The notes beneath the pieces were generated by a model. The model ran no database searches, was not told the DNA's origin, and worked only from the letters and a program-made list of their open reading frames with translations. The position numbers and the translations under genes are program-made. 64,000 bases of DNA from JBBQUN01 sp963698395 (GTDB lineage Bacteria; Actinomycetota; Acidimicrobiia; Acidimicrobiales; SZUA-35). Below, in pieces: positions 59,350-64,000 of the stretch. Location: NCBI GenBank assembly GCA_963698395.1, contig CAVOQQ010000003.1, forward strand, positions 372,001 to 436,000, read 5' to 3'. Numbering within the stretch: position 1 is the first letter of the stretch; the number at the start of each line of letters is the position of its first letter.

Positions 59350-60098
59350 CGATGCACCAGCCGATCGATCCACGACCAACCGGCAAAGCTGAGCGCTCCG
59401 GCACCGGCGACACAACCGGCCCCGGTCCAGGTGGTGAGGTAGAACGTCCTGGCAGCCGGTTCGACCACGGCAACGAAGACGGCGAAGACCATGGGCAACA
59501 CGGCGAGCAGGAGGGCCGATGCGGTGGCTTGCCCCGCCTGTGCAGCCGCCTCGTCGCGAGCAACGACGCCGGCGCGCAGCGTCTCGCCGACGCGGTCGAG
59601 CGACACCGCAACCGGACCACCATGGTCGAGGAGCAGGCGAAGCGAAGACCCGAGGAGGTCGAGGGAGGTGGACTGGTCCGAGTCCACCCGCTCGAGAGCA
59701 CGCCCGAGCCCCTCGCCTGCAGACATCGCCGCTCGAACCGGATGCACCATCGGAGCGAGCGACGTGTCGACCTCGGTGAGCTCGTGCTCGACCGCGGCAG
59801 CCAACGAGCTCCCGCCTCGGACGTGCTGGGTCAGCCGATCCACGAAGTCGATCACTGCACGATCCGCCCGGCGCCGCTCGAGCCGCTGCCGATGCCGGCG
59901 GCGCAGCTGCCGAGCACCCAACACGGCCGGTGGCCCGGCGAGGAGCGCCAGCGGCGACGAAATGGCGATCCCGATGACGACGCATGCGAGAGCCGTCGCA
60001 AGCCCGGACACCGAACCACCGACTCGACGACTCTCGACGGAACGGAGCTGCGGCACTCCATCGAAGCGCGCCAACACGGTCGAACGGTGTGACGTCAC
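59346..60098 (-). CDS. tadB: Tad pilus inner-membrane protein TadB
   Basis: The 250-residue type II secretion F-domain protein has an N-terminal hydrophobic region (ALACVVIGIAISSPLALLAG), a cytoplasmic helical domain (VIDFVDRLTQHVRGGSSLAA, about residues 82-101) and C-terminal membrane helices. The start is GTG 60098, overlapping the tadA stop as GTGA; the overlap decides the start, since longer in-frame sequence is implausible. It pairs with TadC. Confidence 0.88.
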   Translation of the reverse strand: MTSHRSTVLARFDGVPQLRSVESRRVGGSVSGLATALACVVIGIAISSPLALLAGPPAVLGARQLRRRHRQRLERRRADRAVIDFVDRLTQHVRGGSSLAAAVEHELTEVDTSLAPMVHPVRAAMSAGEGLGRALERVDSDQSTSLDLLGSSLRLLLDHGGPVAVSLDRVGETLRAGVVARDEAAAQAGQATASALLLAVLPMVFAVFVAVVEPAARTFYLTTWTGAGCVAGAGALSFAGWSWIDRLVHR

Positions 60099-61168
60099 GT
60101 CGGCCCCCGCCACAACGTCGTCGGTTCGAGTGGGCGATCGGGCTCCACACGAGCGACCTCGGCAATGGCGCGGCGGGCACCGAACCGTTCGATGTGGACG
60201 ACGTAGTCGATGGTCTCCGCCAAGATGTCGGTGATGGCGTGTGGGGACACGGCGACGTCGGCCAACGACGCCAGGAGCTGCAGCCGTCGCATTGCACCGC
60301 CGGGGTGGTTGGCGTGGACGGTGGTGAACGAGCCGCGGTGCCCCGTGGTGAGCGCCATCAACAGATCGAGACACTCGGCCGACCTCGTCTCGCCGAGGAT
60401 CAATCGATCAGGACGCATCCGGAGCGCGTTGCGGACCAGTTCCCGTATCGTCACCTCGCCAACGCCCTCGGCGTTGGCCGGGCGGGATTCCAACCGAACG
60501 ACGTGCCGGTGACCAAGGCGAAGTTCGGCGGTGTCTTCGATCGTGATGATGCGCTCGTCGGCGCCGATGGATTGCGCCAGCGCGTTCAGCAGGGTGGTCT
60601 TGCCTGCGCCCGTGCCCCCACTGACCACGATGGTCTTGCGTCGCTCGACCGCCGTTCGGAGCTCGGCGGCGACCTCGCTCGGAGCGAAGGCCTCGAGCTC
60701 GAACCGCTTGGCTGCGAATCGCCTGATGGTGATCGCAGGGCCATCGACAGCAAGCGGTGGAACGATGACGTTGACTCGGCTGCCATCGGTCAGGCGGGCG
60801 TCGGCCATCGGGTGCAGCCGATCGACGCGCAGCCCGAGCGGGTCGAGCATCCGGGAGATCAGCAGCCGAACCTCGCTTTCGTCGAGCCAGAGGTCCGTCT
60901 TCTCCAGCACTCCCGCTCGTTCGATCCAAACGCAATCGGCACCGTTGATCATGATTTCGGAGATGTCGTTGGCGGCGATCAGCTGCTCGATGGCGCCGAG
61001 CCCCCGGGCACGGGTCAGCGCACGTTCGACGAGGTCGACGAGCGCCGAGGCCGGCACCGACGGCCACTCCCGTCGTAGCTCGTCGACCAGGTCACCGGCC
61101 AAGGCAGATGGACGGGCCATCAACAACTCGATGATTCGGTGCTCGAGGTCCGAGGCGCCGACCGTCAT
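60095..61168 (-). CDS. tadA: Tad pilus assembly ATPase TadA/CpaF
   Basis: The 357-residue secretion ATPase powers Flp pilus assembly. The N-terminal segment NDISEIMINGADCVWIERAG is typical. Walker A is VVSGGTGAGKTTLLNALA (near residue 185), followed by IITIEDTAELRL, RPDRLILGETRSAE and a His box (FTTVHANHPGGAMRRL). ATG 61168 overlaps the upstream tadZ-like gene as ATGA and the tadB start as GTGA, so all are tightly coupled. Confidence 0.95.
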   Translation of the reverse strand: MTVGASDLEHRIIELLMARPSALAGDLVDELRREWPSVPASALVDLVERALTRARGLGAIEQLIAANDISEIMINGADCVWIERAGVLEKTDLWLDESEVRLLISRMLDPLGLRVDRLHPMADARLTDGSRVNVIVPPLAVDGPAITIRRFAAKRFELEAFAPSEVAAELRTAVERRKTIVVSGGTGAGKTTLLNALAQSIGADERIITIEDTAELRLGHRHVVRLESRPANAEGVGEVTIRELVRNALRMRPDRLILGETRSAECLDLLMALTTGHRGSFTTVHANHPGGAMRRLQLLASLADVAVSPHAITDILAETIDYVVHIERFGARRAIAEVARVEPDRPLEPTTLWRGPT

Positions 61169-61803
61169 CGAAACACCCCGAGTCGGCGGAGCGACCTGGG
61201 CATCCGGGTCACCAGGAGACCGGCGTCGACCGCACGAAAGATCTGCGGCTCGAAGGGCACGACGGCGGCGATCGGTGCACCCAAGACGGCTTGGATGTCG
61301 ACGGTGGTCAACGCTCGATGCGGCTCGGCCACGACGACCACATCGTCGGGAATCGGGAGGTGGCGGGCTCTGCTGAGCGCCACGTAGCACGGACGGGTCA
61401 CGAGGACCGAGCGACGTGCCTGAGCCGCCAGCGGTTGGAGATGTGTGTGGTCGCCGAGGTCGACGACCACACGCCGACCATCGGAACGCAACAGCCTGGC
61501 CAGCATCGAGAGCCGATCGTCGGACATCGAAACGGGGCCACCACCCGATCCGAGAAGTGTGAGTTGACCGGTGACGGGCCGTTCGAGCCAGCGCAGTGCG
61601 TCAGGGGCCGGATCGTCGAGGGTCGCCCAGCTGGCGAGGCCCTCGGAGCGAAGGTCGTCGGGCGGGCCGAGACCGAGGATCTCGAGCTGGTCGCCGGCGA
61701 GGTCGACGAGCACCGTCGGCTCGTGTTCGGCCAACAGCAACGACGCCGCAGCAGCGGTGACCGAGCAGCCGGCGCCGCCTTTGGCGGAGGAGAAACACAA
61801 CAC
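61165..61803 (-). CDS. Ssd/TadZ-like ParA-family protein (no P-loop Lys)
   Basis: The 212-residue protein resembles MinD/ParA-type TadZ and the actinobacterial Ssd protein. The first loop is CFSSAKGGAGCSVTAAAASL (about residues 3-22): the Gly-rich loop is present, but the Lys before Ser/Thr is Cys, so nucleotide hydrolysis is doubtful. VLVDLAGDQLEILGLG (about 34-49) matches the next strand. The start GTG 61803 has GAGG six bases upstream. It heads the Tad operon and would help place the pilus or assist septum-site control, by family comparison. Confidence 0.8.
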   Translation of the reverse strand: MLCFSSAKGGAGCSVTAAAASLLLAEHEPTVLVDLAGDQLEILGLGPPDDLRSEGLASWATLDDPAPDALRWLERPVTGQLTLLGSGGGPVSMSDDRLSMLARLLRSDGRRVVVDLGDHTHLQPLAAQARRSVLVTRPCYVALSRARHLPIPDDVVVVAEPHRALTTVDIQAVLGAPIAAVVPFEPQIFRAVDAGLLVTRMPRSLRRLGVFR

Positions 61804-61937
61804 AGCGACCTCGAAGGGTGCTCGAGCAGTAGCCGGGGAAGCGCACTGGAGGAAGTGCGGTCGAGAAGGGATCGAGCGGCAAGACCGATCGTGACCGAGA
61901 GCGGGTGGCTGCGTGCCGCCGAGGAACGTGGCTCCGG

Positions 61938-61943
61938 TAGGGT
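61938..61943 (+). promoter_or_regulatory. -10 element of selC
   Basis: TAGGGT ends 7 nt before the tRNA-Sec 5' end at 61951, so the transcript would start close to the mature end. Confidence 0.4.
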
Positions 61944-61950
61944 GCGGAGT

Positions 61951-62046
61951 GGAGGTGTCCGAGTACCTGGTGGGCTCCCCCGCCTTCAAAGCGGGTGTGC
62001 GATGTGATCCATCGTAGGCGGGTTCGATTCCCGTCCACCTCCGCCA
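61951..62046 (+). tRNA. selC: selenocysteine tRNA (anticodon UCA)
   Basis: The 96-nt RNA has an acceptor GGAGGTG pairing with CACCTCC, discriminator G and encoded CCA, anticodon stem CCCGC/GCGGG with loop CTTCAAA giving UCA, a long variable arm (61999-62018 region, TGCGATG against CATCGTA), and T arm CGGGTTCGATTCCCG. These are hallmarks of tRNA-Sec, which reads UGA with SelB and a SECIS element. It lies divergent from the Tad operon and convergent with the DUF4214 gene. selA, selB and selD are not in the window. Confidence 0.93.
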
Positions 62047-62148
62047 TTCGCCTGCGAGACCGAGCGGCCTGCAAACCAGCGTGACGGTACTGGCTCGATC
62101 AGCACCCTATACGCCGTTCGTGGATTCCACCACGAACGGCGGTCGTGG

Positions 62149-62799
62149 TCAGCCGGGGAGGGGTCCACCGATGGGGTACCTGGCGAAGAGCTCGTCCCAG
62201 ATCGCGTTGTTGAACACGTAGGCGGCGTAGTCCGGGCTGCCTTCATGGCCAGGCACCAGGCGCATGGCCCAGAAGTCGGCCAGGCCCTCGTTGGCCGTTG
62301 CACTCTCGATGGCGACTCGGGTCACCTCTGCGGATTCCTGCGGGGTCAACGCATGACGGTAGGCGAACAACGCTCCGACGCGAGCGTGAATGGCTTCGTG
62401 AACATGGACGCCATCGATGGACTCCTGGGCGAACGGCGCGTCCATGTTGACGCACCAGCGCATCTCGTAGGGCGATGTGTACCAGTCGACCCGGCCGCCA
62501 AAGCCCGAACAGAGCGACGCGTCGTACGTTCCGGTGGCCAGCTCGGCATCAGCGGGGCGGCCCAGCACGTTGCGGTAGACGAGGTCAAGGAGCTGGTGGT
62601 CGTCGAGCGATCCGTAGCGCTGCACGAACTCGGGTGACACGATGAACTCGGCCGCGACTGCGGTCCCGTCGAGACCTCGCGCTGCGGTGAGCTCGACCCA
62701 GTAGTCGAAGCCCGCCCGGTCGGGCAGGCGACGAAAACAGCCGTCGCGGCTGAAGCGCCCATTCCCAGGGTGGCGACGAGACGCCGCAGCGAACACCAT
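62149..62799 (-). CDS. DUF4214-type protein with HEAIH zinc-peptidase motif
   Basis: The 216-residue frame has a DUF4214 unit at residues about 21-88: LPDRAGFDYWVELTAARGLD, then SPEFVQRYG and DLVYRNVLGRPADAE. The C-terminal part has GVHVHEAIHARVGAL (HEAIH at 134-138, an HExxH motif) and ANEGLADFW (Glu171), where Glu171 could be the third zinc ligand of a gluzincin. The N-terminus is uncertain: ATG 62799 is the only start in frame, and a signal-like peptide (MALASPQRSWCSLRRLVATL) lies in a different frame from 62825. A frameshift near the TTTT at about 62735-62745 is possible. Probably secreted; function unknown. Confidence 0.6.
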   Translation of the reverse strand: MVFAAASRRHPGNGRFSRDGCFRRLPDRAGFDYWVELTAARGLDGTAVAAEFIVSPEFVQRYGSLDDHQLLDLVYRNVLGRPADAELATGTYDASLCSGFGGRVDWYTSPYEMRWCVNMDAPFAQESIDGVHVHEAIHARVGALFAYRHALTPQESAEVTRVAIESATANEGLADFWAMRLVPGHEGSPDYAAYVFNNAIWDELFARYPIGGPLPG

Positions 62800-62914
62800 G
62801 AGCGTTGCGGTGAGGCGAGAGCCATGTGGCGATCCTTGGCAGCCGAAGACGTGCCAAAAGCATCGGAGCCCGCATCAGAAATCTTGAGCGATCAGCGGCC
62901 GTGCGCGCCGGCGC

Positions 62915-64000
62915 TCAGCAATCGGACACGGCGTCGCTCACATTGCTCGACGACGTCGACCCGTTGGCCACTCCTGCAACGAGATTCTTGAACCCCGTCG
63001 CCGAGGCCCAACCGCCTGCGGTGTCTCCGCTGCCGATTCGATACCACCAGCCGTTACCGCCGGGCGTGATGGACGAGCTGAACGCCTTGCATTCGATGAC
63101 CACGATCTGGCCACCGGGGAGGCGGCCGAGCTTGGGATCGATCGCCGGCCACGCCGTGTAGGTCTCGACACCGGCCTGGACGGTTTCGAGTGCGACCAGC
63201 ACCGGCGCCGGAGGCAGGGGAACCGTCAGATCGGGGTCTTCCTCGGTGGTGGTCACCTTCTTCGGTGCGGTGGTGGTCGTGGTGGGGACCGCCGTGGTGG
63301 ACGGCGACGTCGGCGGGGCCGTGGTCGGCGCCGGTGTGGTCGGCGGTCGAGTGGTCGGCGGTCGAGTGGTCGGCGGTCGTGTCGTCGGTGGCTGGGTGAC
63401 GACCACGGAGGTCGTGGTGGCGGGATCGATGCTCGGACCGGCCGGCTCGGGCAATTGTGTTCGCACCGAGAGGGACGACATCACCGCCCCGGCGCGCTGT
63501 TGGCTGGCGACGTTCTTCGCTCGCTCGACGAGCTCACCGACCAGGGGCACGATGTCGGTCAGCGCCTGACGGTCGGCATCGTCGACTGCATCACCGAGAC
63601 CATCGAAGACACAGTCGAAGTAGTCGAACAACGACACTTCGAGCGATGCTCCCAGATCGGAGTCTGCGACCGTGTCGACATCGCAGGCTTCGGCCAGGTC
63701 GGCAGCCCAGTCGAAGGTGTTCTCGAGTCCGAGCGCCGACATCACTTCGCTGGTGGCTTCGATGATCGCCCAGCGCTCGGCGAAGACCAAGGAGAGCTCT
63801 TGCTCGTCCCATGCTCCGGCGTCGGCCGTCAGCTTCGCTCCGACACCGGGTCGAATGAGGGCGCCGACACCTCCGGCAAGGACGGTGACACCGTCGGGCT
63901 CGTTGCTCGCCAACTCCCAACCGGCGACGGCATCGGGGTACTCGATGCTCAGCGGGCCCGAGCCGTTGTTGACGATGTTCAGGACCAGGCCATCGGTGGC
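62915..64000 (-). CDS. secreted Pro/Thr-rich protein (N-terminus beyond window)
   Basis: The frame is open through the right edge. Residues encoded up to 64000 begin TDGLVLNIVNNGSGPLSIEY, so the start lies outside the window. The visible part has an N-terminal beta-sandwich-like stretch, a helical region (SLVFAERWAIIEATSEVMSA; two Cys), a long PPTTR/PTT linker and a C-terminal domain (GGQIVVIECKAFSSSI, GNGWWYRIGSG) that resembles a bacterial SH3-like fold. It is probably extracytoplasmic and wall-associated, by composition. I cannot name a family. Confidence 0.7.
   Translation of the reverse strand, partial: ATDGLVLNIVNNGSGPLSIEYPDAVAGWELASNEPDGVTVLAGGVGALIRPGVGAKLTADAGAWDEQELSLVFAERWAIIEATSEVMSALGLENTFDWAADLAEACDVDTVADSDLGASLEVSLFDYFDCVFDGLGDAVDDADRQALTDIVPLVGELVERAKNVASQQRAGAVMSSLSVRTQLPEPAGPSIDPATTTSVVVTQPPTTRPPTTRPPTTRPPTTPAPTTAPPTSPSTTAVPTTTTTAPKKVTTTEEDPDLTVPLPPAPVLVALETVQAGVETYTAWPAIDPKLGRLPGGQIVVIECKAFSSSITPGGNGWWYRIGSGDTAGGWASATGFKNLVAGVANGSTSSSNVSDAVSDC
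63336..63380. repeat. 15-bp tandem repeat in Pro/Thr linker
   Basis: GTGGTCGGCGGTCGA is repeated at 63336, 63351 and 63366 (the last with a T at the end). On the minus strand it encodes the pentapeptide repeats RPPTT of the linker. Confidence 0.8.

Overview
The window reads as chromosomal DNA of a high-GC actinobacterium, most likely of the class Acidimicrobiia. The evidence is the gene content (HemQ, GpgS, DisA/RadA, ClpC, PAC2 family, DUF2342 zincin, SigR/RsrA-type sigma and anti-sigma pair, Tad pilus with a DUF4244 pilin) and the many GTG starts. Many genes appear to be transcribed leaderless: a TANNNT-type -10 hexamer sits only 6-8 nt before the start codon. Genes are dense, with many 1-4 bp stop/start overlaps. 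I see no phage, insertion sequence or CRISPR array. The species assignment is inference.

Layout. 1-3.3 kb: a methyltransferase (cut by the window edge) and a GtrA membrane protein, then tesB and a PQQ-type sugar dehydrogenase lipoprotein. 3.3-12.5 kb: a small gene under a perfect LexA box, GNAT, PAC2, LysE, NUDIX, glnD, an S1-domain protein, hemQ and fdhD. 12.5-20.6 kb: RDD protein, a lipoprotein that seems to start at CTG, gpgS, glycerate kinase, a LytR_C protein, tRNA-Thr(UGU), rlmB and ispF. 20.8-28.3 kb: a Crp/Fnr regulator, disA, radA, a LppM-HAD fusion and clpC. 28.5-36 kb: polyprenyl synthase, PPOX protein, SDR, mannitol/fructuronate dehydrogenase, lysS. 35.8-43.8 kb: nadB-nadC-lysS, a folate/tilS operon (folP, an inactive phosphatase-like protein, folB, folK), a DUF2342 zincin preceded by a 42-aa membrane protein, the sigma/anti-sigma pair and tRNA-Thr(CGU). 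43.9-49.8 kb: topA-tmk-holB and nhaA. 49.9-57 kb: a RsbW-like kinase, then a DNA-repair group with two photolyase-family genes (one with its two domains in reversed order), an unknown protein and a MrfA/YprA-type helicase. 57-62 kb: an APH-like kinase and a compact Tad pilus operon (ssd/tadZ, tadA, tadB, tadC, flp, tadE). 62-64 kb: a selenocysteine tRNA (selC), a DUF4214 protein carrying HEAIH, and the end of a secreted Pro/Thr-rich protein.

Themes. Genome maintenance is prominent (disA, radA, topA, holB, tmk, two photolyases, MrfA helicase, the LexA-boxed small gene), as are cofactor pathways (NAD, folate, haem, isoprenoid). A tRNA-Sec gene together with fdhD suggests a selenocysteine-containing formate dehydrogenase elsewhere in the genome. 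Three reading frames that should be intact (clpC, the mannitol dehydrogenase, topA) are each broken by a single-base indel. Restoring one base gives a full-length protein in every case, so assembly or sequencing error is the first explanation. A second recurring oddity is short tandem repeats (14-24 bp units) placed at or just after stop codons.
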